The position numbers and the translations under genes are program-made. This document shows, in pieces, positions 39,118-48,528 of a stretch of 64,000 nt of DNA. Numbering within the stretch: position 1 is the first letter of the stretch; every line of letters begins with the position of its first letter. The stretch comes from Vreelandella boliviensis LC1 (GTDB lineage: Bacteria; Pseudomonadota; Gammaproteobacteria; Pseudomonadales; Halomonadaceae): positions 244,932 through 308,931 of the forward strand of contig NZ_JH393260.1 of NCBI RefSeq assembly GCF_000236035.1, read 5' to 3'. The notes under the pieces are model-generated. The model was not told where the DNA came from and searched no databases. It was given only the letters and a program-made list of their open reading frames with translations.

Positions 39118-40359
39118 ATGCTTGATCGTTTGCCTTTTCTGGTGGGGCTGCGCTACGTGCGCGCTAAACGCCGGAATCACTTTATTTCGTTTATTTCGCT
39201 CACCTCGATGCTGGGGTTAATGCTGGGGGTCGCGGTACTTATTTTGGTGTTGTCGGTGATGAACGGCTTCGACCATGAGCTGCGCACGCGTATTTTAGGC
39301 ATGGTGCCCCACGCTAAAATCGAATCCCGTGTGGGGATGGTCGAATGGGAGTCTTTGGCTGAAGAATTAATGCAGCGGGAGCGCGTTATCGGTGCGGCGC
39401 CCTATGTTGAGCAGCAGGGCATGTTCTCCGTGGGTGGGCGTAATCAGGGGGCCATGGTTAATGGTATTAACCCTGATTGGGAAGACCGCGTGTCGATTAT
39501 TGGTGAGCATATGCGCCAGGGCGAACTAACCGATCTGGTTCCCGGCGAGTGGCACGTGGTACTGGGCTCAATGCTGGCGCGAAACTTGGGCGTTGGCGTG
39601 GGCGATCGAGTGACGCTGCTGGTGCCTGAAGCATCGATTACTCCGGCTGGAGTCTTTCCGCGCTTAAAGCGTTTTACCGTCAGCGGTATTTTTAGCGTCG
39701 GCGCCGAACTAGATGCTAATTTGGCCTACGCCAATATTGAAGATATGCAAACGCTTGCCCGTCTTGGCGATGCAGTCGGCGGGCTTCGCCTAGAGTTGGA
39801 TGATCTATTTGCTGCCAGCAGTGAAACCCAGGCGATTCTCAATGAGCTTGGCCCGGAGTATAGGGGGAGCGATTGGACGTTCTCTCAAGGCAATCTTTTC
39901 CAGGCGATACAGATGGAAAAGCGCATGATCGCACTGCTGTTAACCGTGATTATCGCCGTGGCGGCGTTCAATATCGTCTCGACGCTGGTCATGGTTGTCA
40001 CCGACAAGCGCGCGGATATCGCCATTCTGCGTACGATAGGTGCTAAACCGAGCTCGATTATGGGCATTTTTATTGTTCAGGGCATGGCCATCGGGCTTAT
40101 CGGTATCGCCATCGGGGTGGCCGTGGGTGTGCTGCTGGCGCTGACCATTGCTGATCTGATTGGCTGGGTGGAAGGAACGCTGGGCATCCAGTTCTTGGAT
40201 GCTGGGGTCTACTTCATCAGCGATTTACCCTCTCAACTGCAGTGGAATGATGTTATTCGGATCGTTTTGGCCGCCTTTGGTCTGACGTTCCTGTCGACAC
40301 TTTATCCCGCTTGGCGGGCGGCAAAAGTTCAGCCAGCGGATGTGTTGCGCTATGAATAA
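39118..40359 (+). CDS. lolC: Lipoprotein-releasing ABC transporter permease (LolC/LolE family)
   Basis: From ATG 39118 the permease has 413 residues. Topology is that of LolC/LolE: an N-terminal membrane helix (about 22-48, GLMLGVAVLILVLSVMNGFD), a large periplasmic domain (about 50-260) and three C-terminal helices. It extracts outer-membrane lipoproteins for LolA. TAAGGA precedes the ATG. Only one permease gene is present before lolD and none after, so this complex may use a homodimer (LolF type) or a partner encoded elsewhere. Confidence 0.92.
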   Translation: MLDRLPFLVGLRYVRAKRRNHFISFISLTSMLGLMLGVAVLILVLSVMNGFDHELRTRILGMVPHAKIESRVGMVEWESLAEELMQRERVIGAAPYVEQQGMFSVGGRNQGAMVNGINPDWEDRVSIIGEHMRQGELTDLVPGEWHVVLGSMLARNLGVGVGDRVTLLVPEASITPAGVFPRLKRFTVSGIFSVGAELDANLAYANIEDMQTLARLGDAVGGLRLELDDLFAASSETQAILNELGPEYRGSDWTFSQGNLFQAIQMEKRMIALLLTVIIAVAAFNIVSTLVMVVTDKRADIAILRTIGAKPSSIMGIFIVQGMAIGLIGIAIGVAVGVLLALTIADLIGWVEGTLGIQFLDAGVYFISDLPSQLQWNDVIRIVLAAFGLTFLSTLYPAWRAAKVQPADVLRYE

Positions 40360-40384
40360 TGGCTTCAGGAACAAGGATGACACG

Positions 40385-41113
40385 ATGTCTATGAATTCGA
40401 CGTCTCAAAATACCGGTCAAGAGGCCGCGGTCATGCTCGATTGTCAAGCGCTGACACGAACCTACAGTGAGGGGCCCCAGGATCTGACGGTACTGGATAA
40501 GCTCAATTTGCAGGTGCGTGCTGGTGAACGGGTTGCCATCGTAGGTAGCTCTGGGTCAGGCAAGACGACGCTGCTCAATTTGCTCGGAGGGCTCGATCGT
40601 CCCAGCGAAGGCAGTGTGGTTATCGCCGGTGAGCCGCTGTCGGGCTTAAATGAAGCGGCGTTGGGTAGCTTCCGTAACCGCTACATTGGGTTTGTGTATC
40701 AATTCCACCATCTATTGGCGGAATTTACCGCCGTCGAAAATGCGGCGTTGCCGCTGATTATTCGCGGCCAGTCAAAAAAGGCAGCCGAGAAGCGGGCAAT
40801 GCAGATACTCGAGCGGGTAGGTATGCAGCCGAGGGCGGATCATAAGCCGGGTGAGCTTTCCGGCGGGGAGCGTCAGCGCGTGGCGATTGCCCGGGCGCTG
40901 GTCACCGACCCTAGCCTGGTGCTAATGGATGAGCCCACGGGCAATCTGGATCAAACAACGGCGGCGACTATTTTGGCGCTGATGGACGAACTGGCCAAAG
41001 AGAGCGCCTGTGCCTTTGTGATAGTGACCCACGACGTTAGCCTGGCGGCCCATCAAGATCGCGTGCTTAAGCTGGATGCAGGCAAGTTGGTAGAGCAGGC
41101 TCCCGCGCTTTAA
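40385..41113 (+). CDS. lolD: Lipoprotein-releasing ABC transporter ATPase LolD
   Basis: From ATG 40385 the ATPase has 242 residues. Walker A is GSSGSGKTT (about 54-62), the signature LSGGERQRVAIARAL near 157 and Walker B LVLMDEPTGNLD near 178. It powers release of lipoproteins by the permease encoded 25 bp upstream. An earlier in-frame start at 40340 overlaps the permease and lacks a Shine-Dalgarno. The N-terminus carries a short Ser/Thr/Asn-rich extension. Confidence 0.95.
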   Translation: MSMNSTSQNTGQEAAVMLDCQALTRTYSEGPQDLTVLDKLNLQVRAGERVAIVGSSGSGKTTLLNLLGGLDRPSEGSVVIAGEPLSGLNEAALGSFRNRYIGFVYQFHHLLAEFTAVENAALPLIIRGQSKKAAEKRAMQILERVGMQPRADHKPGELSGGERQRVAIARALVTDPSLVLMDEPTGNLDQTTAATILALMDELAKESACAFVIVTHDVSLAAHQDRVLKLDAGKLVEQAPAL

Positions 41114-41162
41114 TCGACGAGCCTGTTAGTTAAGTAGGCTAGCTCCTCAAGCTTAATCGCCA

Positions 41163-41202
41163 GGCTTAGTGGCTAAGCCTAGTCACTAAAGCCTAGTCAT
41201 CA
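41163..41202. repeat. Hairpin and degenerate 14-bp tandem duplication after lolD
   Basis: GGCTTAG/CTAAGCC (41163-41169 with 41173-41179) forms a 7-bp stem. AAGCCTAGTCACTA (41175-41188) is followed by AAGCCTAGTCATCA (41189-41202), matching at 12 of 14 positions and running into the end of the convergent DUF2062 gene. Confidence 0.55.
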
Positions 41203-41744
41203 AATTCTGCTTCAATCTGTGCGCGCCGCTGCCGACGTTTCTGGCGGCGGCGTTTCCAGTTATGGGAGACGTGCCAGCGCCAGATTAAGCGAATGCCAAT
41301 ATTGACGACGATGGCTAAAATGACTGCTGTTACCAACGAGCCGATGATCAGTGGCGGCATAATGTCGTGCATCTGTTCGGCGATCCAGCGCGTTGAAATA
41401 CGCGAAGGGGCTTCCCGCACGGGCGCGCCGAGTATAAAAGTGCCAATCCAGTAGTTGCCGTAAAAAATTAGCGGCATCGTCAAGGGGTTGGTAATCCATA
41501 CCAAGCCCACCGAGAGGGCTAAGTTGCAGCGTGTAATGCGAGCGCCCAACGCTGCGACCACCATCTGAAAGGGGATGGGCAGCATCGCGCAAAACACGCC
41601 CACGCTAAATGCATTGGCAACGCTTCGGCGAGTTAAAAGCCACAAACCCGGATCTGCAATCAGCGGTGCCATAAAGCGTAGCGAGCGCTGTTTCCTGATA
41701 GTGTCGGGTTTGGGCATGTAGCGCTGCAGGAACCGGCGCGGCAT
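41193..41744 (-). CDS. DUF2062 membrane protein
   Basis: The 183-residue protein matches DUF2062: a basic N-terminus, three membrane segments (about 48-68, 80-100 and 130-155) and a strongly basic C-terminus (NWKRRRQKRRQRR). The sequence NAFSVGVFCAMLPIPFQMVVAALGA with NPLTMPLIFYGNYWIG is typical. No function is established for the family. It is convergent with lolD and divergent from comEC; the same neighbours occur in Pseudomonas. Confidence 0.88.
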   Translation of the reverse strand: MPRRFLQRYMPKPDTIRKQRSLRFMAPLIADPGLWLLTRRSVANAFSVGVFCAMLPIPFQMVVAALGARITRCNLALSVGLVWITNPLTMPLIFYGNYWIGTFILGAPVREAPSRISTRWIAEQMHDIMPPLIIGSLVTAVILAIVVNIGIRLIWRWHVSHNWKRRRQKRRQRRAQIEAEFDD

Positions 41745-41841
41745 GATGGATACTCTTACCTATTGATGTGGCCTATTATCCATATCGAGCTGCCTTTCGG
41801 CTATGCTAGGCCATCAATGAAGTGTCGCCAGGGAGGGTTCT

Positions 41842-44121
41842 ATGCGGTTAGGTGTTGCCATGCCTGCGGCGCTTGCGGCATTCGCAGGAGGTGTTTTTGC
41901 CTGGTATTGCCACGCCGCAGGGGTGACCCCAAACGCCTTTGGGTGGGTGTTTGTAGTCGCTTTGCTGGTAATGGGATGGCGCCTGCGCGCAGGCATATGG
42001 CTGCTAATCGGCGTATGGGTCTTCATTGGCGTACAAAATGAATGGGGAAGTCGCTTAGCGGCGGGGCTAAGTGGTGAAGATATTACCGTTGAGGCGACCG
42101 TGTTGACCGCCCAGCCACTGGGTCATGCGACGCGCTTGTTGTTAAACATTGATAAGTGTCAAAACTCTTCAAATAGCCCAGTACAACGGCCCAGTTGTTC
42201 CGCGCTCGCCAAGGTGCGCATAAGCGCTTATAGCGATGAGCGATTTAAGCCCGGTGAGCAGTGGCAAATGACGCTGCGTTTGCGCCCCCCAAGCGGCTTT
42301 GCCAACCCTGATACCTTCAATTATGAGCAGTGGCTGTGGCGCGAGGGGATCCACGCCACTGGCTATCTGCGCCAGGAGCCTGCGCCGGTTAGGCTCTCTT
42401 CTGCCAGCCCTTCGCTGCGCCAGCTAGCGCTGGATTTTTTGACTCGTCAGCCGCTCGACGAGCGAACCAAGCGCTGGCTGGCAGCGCTGACGTTAGGCGA
42501 TAGCGAACAGCTAACCCAAGATGACTGGTCACTGCTGAATGCCACCGGCACCACTCATCTGGTGGTGATTTCAGGCTTGCATGTCGGGCTGGTGGCGTCG
42601 TTTGTGCTGCTACTCGCCAAGCTAGGTGCTCGTTTTGCAACGCCCACCAACTGGCGCATGCGCACCTGGCCATGGTGGCTGGCAGCGCTAGCCTGTGTGA
42701 GTTACGCCACCCTTGCCGGAATGGCGCCGCCAGCCATGCGAGCGATGATTATGACGTTGATCGGGCTGTGGGTACTGAGTGGTCGGCATGCGCCGGGTCC
42801 TTGGCAGGCTTGGTGGCTAGCACTTGCGCTGGTGCTGATATCTGATCCTCTAGCGCTGTGGCGGCCGGGGATGTGGTTGTCTTTTGTTGCGGTGGCATGG
42901 CTGATTATTATTTGGCAGGGACGGCGGCGCCCTCAGGGTATAAAGGGCTGGTGCTGGGCGCTGGTTAGATCGCAGCTGCTGCTAGCCCCGCTAATGGCCG
43001 CCGCCGTATTGGTAGCCTTTGGGCGGGTGGCTCCAGCCGCTCCATTGATCAATTTAGTCGCCGTGCCCTGGGTGAGCTCGGTGATGGTGCCCATGGCGCT
43101 GCTGGGATGGTTGCTCTCACTTATTCCCTTAGTAGGCGAGGCGATGTGGTTGCTGTTTGAGCAGGCGCTTAGCGTTTTCCACTTATTACTGACACTTGCT
43201 ATGCAGCACTGGCCACTGTGGGAACCTGATCGGTCGTTAACTTATCCGCTCGCCTTCGCATTGCTACTGCTGTCGTTATGCTGGGGGCTACCTGCCGTTT
43301 TACCTGGTCTACGGTATTCTGCCACTGCGCTGGCCTTAGCGCTCCCGTGGTGGTCGCTTTCAACATCGATTCCCCAAAATACGCTTAGAGTTAGCGTGCA
43401 CGACGTGGGGCAGGGGCAGTTGATAGAATTGCGTAGTGAACATTATCGCCTGCTCTACGACACCGGACCGCGCTTTCGTAGTGGTTTTATGCCGCTGGAG
43501 ACGCTTTGGTCGCCGGGGCAGCAGTTTGATCAAGTGATTGTTAGCCACGCTGATAATGATCATGCGGGTGGCATTGGCGCGTTGCTAGCTGATCATCAGG
43601 TTAGGCGGTGGTTGGCCCCTACGGGTGAGACGCTGCCAGTTTCAAGTATTGACTGCCAGCGTGGTCAAAGCTGGCAGCGTGACGGAGTGAATTACCGTAT
43701 TCTCTGGCCACCAGAAGGCGATAGCGCGTTTTCTGCCAATGATCGCTCCTGCGTACTCGAGGTGAACGTTGGTGAGCAGCGACTGCTGATTACGGGGGAT
43801 GTGGGCACAGAGGTAGAGCGACGCTTTCTGCGTGATGTAACGCTACCCGTTAGTGTATTGGTGGCAGGGCACCATGGCAGCGGCACCAGTTCGGGTATTC
43901 AGTTTGTGCGTCATACCGCACCTGAGCATGTGATATTTAGCGCCGGGCAGAGCAATGCTTTTCAGCATCCGGTAGATTCCGTTGTGCGCCGTTTTCGCCA
44001 GCAGGGAAGCTGTCTATGGAGTACTGCTCAGGACGGAGCCCTGCGTTTTTGGCTAAACGCGGCCCATCCCATTGAGGTCGAAACGACGCGGCCACTACCA
44101 AGACGACACAACCAGTGTTGA
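41842..44121 (+). CDS. comEC: ComEC/Rec2-type DNA uptake channel
   Basis: The 759-residue membrane protein has N-terminal helices with a DUF4131-like part, the competence domain (about 210-480, GTTHLVVISGLHVGLVA), and a C-terminal metallo-beta-lactamase-like domain (about 510-750) with SHADNDHAGGIGALL and VAGHHGS. ComEC carries single-stranded DNA across the inner membrane in transformation. Its presence hints at competence, but the other competence genes are not in the window. GGGAGG precedes the ATG. Confidence 0.93.
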   Translation: MRLGVAMPAALAAFAGGVFAWYCHAAGVTPNAFGWVFVVALLVMGWRLRAGIWLLIGVWVFIGVQNEWGSRLAAGLSGEDITVEATVLTAQPLGHATRLLLNIDKCQNSSNSPVQRPSCSALAKVRISAYSDERFKPGEQWQMTLRLRPPSGFANPDTFNYEQWLWREGIHATGYLRQEPAPVRLSSASPSLRQLALDFLTRQPLDERTKRWLAALTLGDSEQLTQDDWSLLNATGTTHLVVISGLHVGLVASFVLLLAKLGARFATPTNWRMRTWPWWLAALACVSYATLAGMAPPAMRAMIMTLIGLWVLSGRHAPGPWQAWWLALALVLISDPLALWRPGMWLSFVAVAWLIIIWQGRRRPQGIKGWCWALVRSQLLLAPLMAAAVLVAFGRVAPAAPLINLVAVPWVSSVMVPMALLGWLLSLIPLVGEAMWLLFEQALSVFHLLLTLAMQHWPLWEPDRSLTYPLAFALLLLSLCWGLPAVLPGLRYSATALALALPWWSLSTSIPQNTLRVSVHDVGQGQLIELRSEHYRLLYDTGPRFRSGFMPLETLWSPGQQFDQVIVSHADNDHAGGIGALLADHQVRRWLAPTGETLPVSSIDCQRGQSWQRDGVNYRILWPPEGDSAFSANDRSCVLEVNVGEQRLLITGDVGTEVERRFLRDVTLPVSVLVAGHHGSGTSSGIQFVRHTAPEHVIFSAGQSNAFQHPVDSVVRRFRQQGSCLWSTAQDGALRFWLNAAHPIEVETTRPLPRRHNQC

Positions 44122-44192
44122 AGCGCGTCGCCATCAGGTAGAATCCCTCGCACTGCATACTATAGGCCCTAGGGTCTAGGCTAGGAGCGCGT

Positions 44193-45929
44193 GTGACTGA
44201 TTCAGGTTGGGGTATCTATAAGCGGTTGTTGGGTTATGTGAGGCCGCATTGGCGGGCTTTTGCGCTGGCGCTGGTGGGGTTTGTTATTTATGCCGCATCA
44301 AGTACCGCACTAGCTGAAATGATGAAGCGTTTGATTGATGGCATTCAAAATCCGGATGCAGCCTTTCGGCTATTTCTACCGCTGTTTGTGATTATTATGT
44401 TTTCCGCTAGGGGGCTAGGTACTTTTTTAAGCACCTACTTCATGGCTTATGTGGGCCGCTATGTGATTCATACCCTGCGTTGCGACGTCTTTGCTCATCT
44501 GCTGCATCTGCCAGGCTGGTTTTTTGACCATCACTCCAGCGGCCAACTGGTATCGCGGGTGACCTACCACGTTGAGCAAGTCGCGGGGGCGGCCACCAAA
44601 GCGGTGACAATTATTCTCCGGGAGGGTCTGTTCGTCGTCGGCTTGGTGCTCTATTTGCTCTGGACCAACTGGATGTTAACGCTGCTGTTTCTGGGTGTGA
44701 CGCCGATTATTGCCGTGGTGGTTAGCTACGTCAGCAAGCGGTTTAGACGCATTTCAAAACGCATTCAGCACTCCATGGGTGACGTCACCCATATTGCCTC
44801 GGAAGCGCTGTCGGGCTACCGGGTAGTGCGTACCCATGGCGCTGAAGAGTATGAAAAGCTGCGCTTTGAACGCGTTAGTGAAGAGAACCGTCGCCAAAGT
44901 ATGAAAGAAGCCATGACCCGTGCGGTCAGTTCTCCGGTGATTTTGATGCTGGTAGCCATCTCCATGGCGCTACTGGTCTGGCTGGCCATGGCGCCTTCGC
45001 TGATGGCAAGCATGACACCCGGTGAGTTCGTTGCCTTTATTACTGCTGCCGCCCTGATGATTAAGCCAGTGCGCCAACTAACCGAGATTAACGGAGAAAT
45101 TCAGAAAGGCCTGGCGGCCGCGTCAGAGCTCTTCGGGCTGCTGGATATGGCCCCAGAAGAGGATAGCGGTAAGCGCATCGCCAGCCGTTTAAACGGTGAT
45201 GTAGTGATTGATAATGTTAGCTTCCGCTACGCCGACGACCAGCCCGAAGTCCTACACGATATTAATTTGCGCCTGGCGCCGGGCGAACTGGTGGCGATAG
45301 TCGGGCGTTCGGGGAGCGGCAAGTCCACCCTGGTCAGCCTGCTGCCGCGTTTCTACCGACCCAGCCAAGGCAGTATCACCATCGATGGCGTTAATATTGA
45401 TGACTACGCGCTTGGCCCGCTGCGCCAGCAGATTGCTCTGGTATCACAGCAGGTAACGCTATTTAACGCCTCAATCGCCGATAATATTGCCTACGGGGTG
45501 GCCAACCCTGATCCTCAGGCTATTAAAGTTGCGGCTGAAGCCGCCTATGCCCATGAGTTTATCGATAAACTTCCCAATGGCTATGCCACTACCGTAGGAG
45601 AAAATGGCGTGATGCTCTCGGGCGGACAACGCCAGCGGCTAGCGATTGCTCGGGCGATCTTCAAGGATGCACCGCTGCTGGTGTTGGATGAGGCCACTTC
45701 AGCGCTGGATACTGAATCCGAGCGCTATATTCAAAAGGCCCTTGAGCGGGTCTGCGAAGGGCGTACCACGCTCGTTATCGCCCACCGTCTCTCTACCATT
45801 GAGCGGGCCGACCGGATTGTGGTGATAGACCAGGGGCGCATTATCGAAGAGGGCTCGCATCAGGCATTGCTGGAAGCCGATGGCGCCTACACGGCCCTGC
45901 ATCAACTACAGTTTCAAGAAGCGCCATGA
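44193..45929 (+). CDS. msbA: Lipid A export ABC transporter MsbA
   Basis: The 578-residue half-transporter fuses six membrane helices (about 15-310) to an ATPase domain. Walker A is GRSGSGKST near residue 373, the signature LSGGQRQRLAIARAI near 477 and Walker B LLVLDEATSALD near 498. It flips lipid A-core across the inner membrane. The start is GTG with TAGGAGCG upstream. lpxK follows 10 bp downstream, as in E. coli. Confidence 0.95.
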   Translation: MTDSGWGIYKRLLGYVRPHWRAFALALVGFVIYAASSTALAEMMKRLIDGIQNPDAAFRLFLPLFVIIMFSARGLGTFLSTYFMAYVGRYVIHTLRCDVFAHLLHLPGWFFDHHSSGQLVSRVTYHVEQVAGAATKAVTIILREGLFVVGLVLYLLWTNWMLTLLFLGVTPIIAVVVSYVSKRFRRISKRIQHSMGDVTHIASEALSGYRVVRTHGAEEYEKLRFERVSEENRRQSMKEAMTRAVSSPVILMLVAISMALLVWLAMAPSLMASMTPGEFVAFITAAALMIKPVRQLTEINGEIQKGLAAASELFGLLDMAPEEDSGKRIASRLNGDVVIDNVSFRYADDQPEVLHDINLRLAPGELVAIVGRSGSGKSTLVSLLPRFYRPSQGSITIDGVNIDDYALGPLRQQIALVSQQVTLFNASIADNIAYGVANPDPQAIKVAAEAAYAHEFIDKLPNGYATTVGENGVMLSGGQRQRLAIARAIFKDAPLLVLDEATSALDTESERYIQKALERVCEGRTTLVIAHRLSTIERADRIVVIDQGRIIEEGSHQALLEADGAYTALHQLQFQEAP

Positions 45930-45939
45930 GCCTACTGAT

Positions 45940-46965
45940 ATGAGCTTAGCCAAAAGAACGCTGGCAGAACGCTGGCTGCAAGGCGCTTACCAGGGAAGCC
46001 CCTGGCTATCGCCGCTAAGGCCGTTAGGGGCGTTGTACCAGTGGGCTATGGTTCGCCGAGAACAGGCGTACCGAACGGGTAATAAAGCCACCTGGAAGGC
46101 GCCGGTGCCCGTTATTGTGGTAGGTAATATCACCTTGGGAGGAACAGGTAAATCGCCGCTGGTGGCGTGGCTAGCTAGCTGGCTGGTGGCCCGAGGCTGG
46201 TCGCCAGGCATCGTTAGCCGCGGCTATGGTGGAAAAGCGCCGCGTTATCCGCTACTGGTCACCGCCGACACTAACGTTGCCGAAGCCGGCGATGAGCCGC
46301 TGATGCTGGCACAGCAGACAGGGCTGCCGGTGGTGGCGGATCCCCAGCGTGTGCGCGGTGTTCAGGCATTGGTATCGGCGGGCTGCGATATTATCCTTAG
46401 CGACGACGGTCTGCAGCACCTGGTACTGGCCCGGGATATTGAACTGGTCGTCATTGATGGCGCCCGAGGGCTGGGTAACGGGCGCTGCCTGCCTGCGGGG
46501 CCGCTGCGCGAGTCGCCCAATCGGTTGCAGCGGGTTGATGCGGTGATCGTCAACGGTGACTTTCAGCCGTCGCTTTCAGTTTCGACTATTATGCAGTCAG
46601 CCACCATAATGCAGCTAGCGCCGCTGTGCTGGCGACGCCTTGAAGATGGTGCGCGTTTTCCGCTAGCGCCACTGCCGTTTACGTTGCCTGTGCACGCGGT
46701 GGCCGGTATCGGACATCCCGAGCGTTTTTTTCAAACACTTTCCGCGTTGGGTGTTGAAGGTGAGTGGCACCCGTTAGCCGATCACCAGCACTTTAATGCG
46801 GACGCGCTAAGCTTTGCAGATACCCGCCCAGTAATTATGACCGCCAAAGATGCCGTTAAGTGTTACGCCTTGGCGCCGCCTAACAGCTGGGTATTAGACG
46901 TGGAAGCGACCCTTCCTCCCGAATTTGAGCACTGGCTGGCAGCGCGGCTGTCGGCACTTTCCTAA
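45940..46965 (+). CDS. lpxK: Tetraacyldisaccharide 4'-kinase LpxK
   Basis: From ATG 45940 the kinase has 341 residues and phosphorylates the lipid A disaccharide at position 4'. The P-loop is GNITLGGTGKSPL near residue 58; SRGYGGK and GDEPLML near 90-112 and LSDDGLQHL near 155 are family motifs. No Shine-Dalgarno precedes the start, but a 5-codon frame ATG 45926 to TGA 45943 bridges the msbA stop and the lpxK start, which could permit coupled translation. Confidence 0.94.
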   Translation: MSLAKRTLAERWLQGAYQGSPWLSPLRPLGALYQWAMVRREQAYRTGNKATWKAPVPVIVVGNITLGGTGKSPLVAWLASWLVARGWSPGIVSRGYGGKAPRYPLLVTADTNVAEAGDEPLMLAQQTGLPVVADPQRVRGVQALVSAGCDIILSDDGLQHLVLARDIELVVIDGARGLGNGRCLPAGPLRESPNRLQRVDAVIVNGDFQPSLSVSTIMQSATIMQLAPLCWRRLEDGARFPLAPLPFTLPVHAVAGIGHPERFFQTLSALGVEGEWHPLADHQHFNADALSFADTRPVIMTAKDAVKCYALAPPNSWVLDVEATLPPEFEHWLAARLSALS

Positions 46966-46978
46966 AGGAGATACGCGC

Positions 46979-47212
46979 ATGGATAAGGAGCTGCTGGCAA
47001 TGCTGGTCTGCCCGTTGTGTAACGGCAAGCTGAAATATGATCGCGAAGCTCAAGAGCTGCGCTGCCACTATGATGGCTTGGCCTATCCGATCCAAGAGGG
47101 CATTCCGGTGATGTTGCCGGAAGAGGCTCGCGTCATGGATGCCGATGAAAAACTGCACACGTCACCAGGGCGCTCTCCAGGACGTTCTCAAGAGCGTTCA
47201 GGAGACGCTTAA
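46979..47212 (+). CDS. Trm112-like small zinc-binding protein (YcaR family)
   Basis: The 77-residue protein begins [21 protein letters not shown]; Cys11 and Cys14 of CPLC are kept, and [25 protein letters not shown] is the rest of the Trm112/YcaR fold. These proteins are found between lpxK and kdsB in many gammaproteobacteria; the function is unclear. The C-terminal tail consists of four tetrapeptide units from a 12-bp tandem repeat and is longer than the family's usual end. TAAAGGAGA precedes the start; it overlaps kdsB by one base. Confidence 0.9.
   Translation: MDKELLAMLVCPLCNGKLKYDREAQELRCHYDGLAYPIQEGIPVMLPEEARVMDADEKLHTSPGRSPGRSQERSGDA
47162..47209. repeat. Four degenerate 12-bp tandem units in a gene end
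   Basis: Units TCACCAGGGCGC, TCTCCAGGACGT, TCTCAAGAGCGT and TCAGGAGACGCT follow in frame and encode [16 protein letters not shown]. The last one supplies the AGGAG Shine-Dalgarno of kdsB. Confidence 0.75.
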
Positions 47213-48000
47213 TGGCCGTCTTTGATGACATGGCAGATTTCAAGGTGCCTGACTTCACAGTCGTCGTTCCCGCGCGCTATGGCTCCACCCGGTTACCCGG
47301 CAAGCCGCTACTTGAGATTGCTGGAGAGCCGATGGTTGCTCACGTATGGCGTCGCGCTTGCCAAAGCCACGCCAGCCGAGTGGTCATAGCGACAGACGAT
47401 AGTCGCATTTGTGATGCTATGCTGCCTTACGGCGCCGAAGTGATCATGACCCGCGACGATCACCCATCGGGCACTGACCGCTTAGCCGAGGTAGCTGATA
47501 TTTTGGCGTTGACGGATGATGCGCTGCTGGTGAATGTGCAGGGCGACGAGCCGCTGATTCCCCCAGCGCTAATCGACCAGGTGGCTCTGCGCTTAGCCGA
47601 TGACCCCGATGCATCGATAGCAACGCTTGCGGAGCCTATCAATGATGTGGACACGCTGTTTAATCCCAACGTGGTTAAGGTGGTGCGTACGCTACAGGGG
47701 CGAGCGCTATATTTCTCACGGGCACCGATACCCTGGGATCGTGAGGAGTTCAAAGTGCCGCCGACCATGCTGGCAACTGATGCCTGGCTGCGCCATATCG
47801 GCCTGTATGCGTATCGTGCCGGTTTTCTAGCGGCCTACCGTGACTGGCCGGCCTCAAGCCTTGAGCAGCTTGAACAGCTCGAACAGCTGCGTGCGCTGCA
47901 GAACGGCCACGTGATTCAGGTGGCGTTGGCCTGCGAAGTAAACCCTACCGGTGTTGATACGGCCGAAGATCTAGCGCGGGTGCGGGCGCTGCTGGCCTAG
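47212..48000 (+). CDS. kdsB: 3-deoxy-manno-octulosonate cytidylyltransferase KdsB
   Basis: The 262-residue enzyme makes CMP-Kdo for the LPS inner core. Motifs: [19 protein letters not shown] near residue 15, VATDD near 62, [11 protein letters not shown] near 107 and the C-terminal [15 protein letters not shown] 9-bp unit is repeated three times near 47865-47891 and yields a Leu-Glu-Gln run ([10 protein letters not shown]) in a helix. The first residues [11 protein letters not shown] form a short extension; the internal Met7 could also be the start. Confidence 0.95.
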   Translation: MAVFDDMADFKVPDFTVVVPARYGSTRLPGKPLLEIAGEPMVAHVWRRACQSHASRVVIATDDSRICDAMLPYGAEVIMTRDDHPSGTDRLAEVADILALTDDALLVNVQGDEPLIPPALIDQVALRLADDPDASIATLAEPINDVDTLFNPNVVKVVRTLQGRALYFSRAPIPWDREEFKVPPTMLATDAWLRHIGLYAYRAGFLAAYRDWPASSLEQLEQLEQLRALQNGHVIQVALACEVNPTGVDTAEDLARVRALLA

Positions 48001-48004
48001 CCCA

Positions 48005-48036
48005 GTCGCTAATGACGAGTGACGCTAATGAGTCGT
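48005..48036. repeat. Degenerate 16-bp tandem duplication before the phosphatase gene
   Basis: GTCGCTAATGACGAGT (48005-48020) is followed by GACGCTAATGAGTCGT (48021-48036), matching at about 12 of 16 positions, directly before the AAGGAG Shine-Dalgarno. Confidence 0.5.
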
Positions 48037-48050
48037 TAAGGAGCGCTGCT

Positions 48051-48515
48051 GTGAAAGTATTATTTGTATGTTTAGGAAATATTTGCCGCTCACCCACCGC
48101 CGAAGGTGTCTTTCGTCGTGCTCTTGAGCAAGCTGGGATGGCCGATGAGGTTGAAATAGACTCCTGCGGCGTCGGCAGTTGGCATGTGGGCAAAGCGCCG
48201 GACGCGCGAGCCCAGCAGGCAGCCCTGCTTCGCGGTATCGATTTAAGCGGACTGCGTGCCCGCCAGCTAAACGAGCAGGATTTCCGTGAATTCGACTACG
48301 TGCTGGGCATGGATCAAGACAATTTACGCGCCATGCGCGACCTGAAACCCGCCAATAGCCAGGCGCATGTTGGGCTGTTTTTGGATTTTGCTGGTACCCC
48401 CGGTGCTGAAGTGCCAGATCCTTACTATGGTGGTGATGAGGGGTTTGAGAACGTGCTGAATATGATTGAAGCTGCATCAGAAGGGCTGATTCGACAACTC
48501 AAGCGAGAGTTGTAA
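48051..48515 (+). CDS. Low-molecular-weight protein-tyrosine phosphatase
   Basis: From GTG 48051 the protein has 154 residues. The phosphate-binding loop is CLGNICR (Cys7 to Arg13) and the general acid lies in DPYYGG near 127, as in bacterial LMW-PTPs such as Wzb and Etp. An ATG 39 bases upstream (48012) is in frame, but AAGGAG 6-7 bases before the GTG and the family N-terminus VKVLFVCLGN favour 48051. The substrate is unknown; no capsule or tyrosine kinase gene is nearby, and the kdsB-ptp-murB order is shared with Pseudomonas. Confidence 0.92.
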   Translation: MKVLFVCLGNICRSPTAEGVFRRALEQAGMADEVEIDSCGVGSWHVGKAPDARAQQAALLRGIDLSGLRARQLNEQDFREFDYVLGMDQDNLRAMRDLKPANSQAHVGLFLDFAGTPGAEVPDPYYGGDEGFENVLNMIEAASEGLIRQLKREL

Positions 48516-48528
48516 TGGGGCTGATGGT

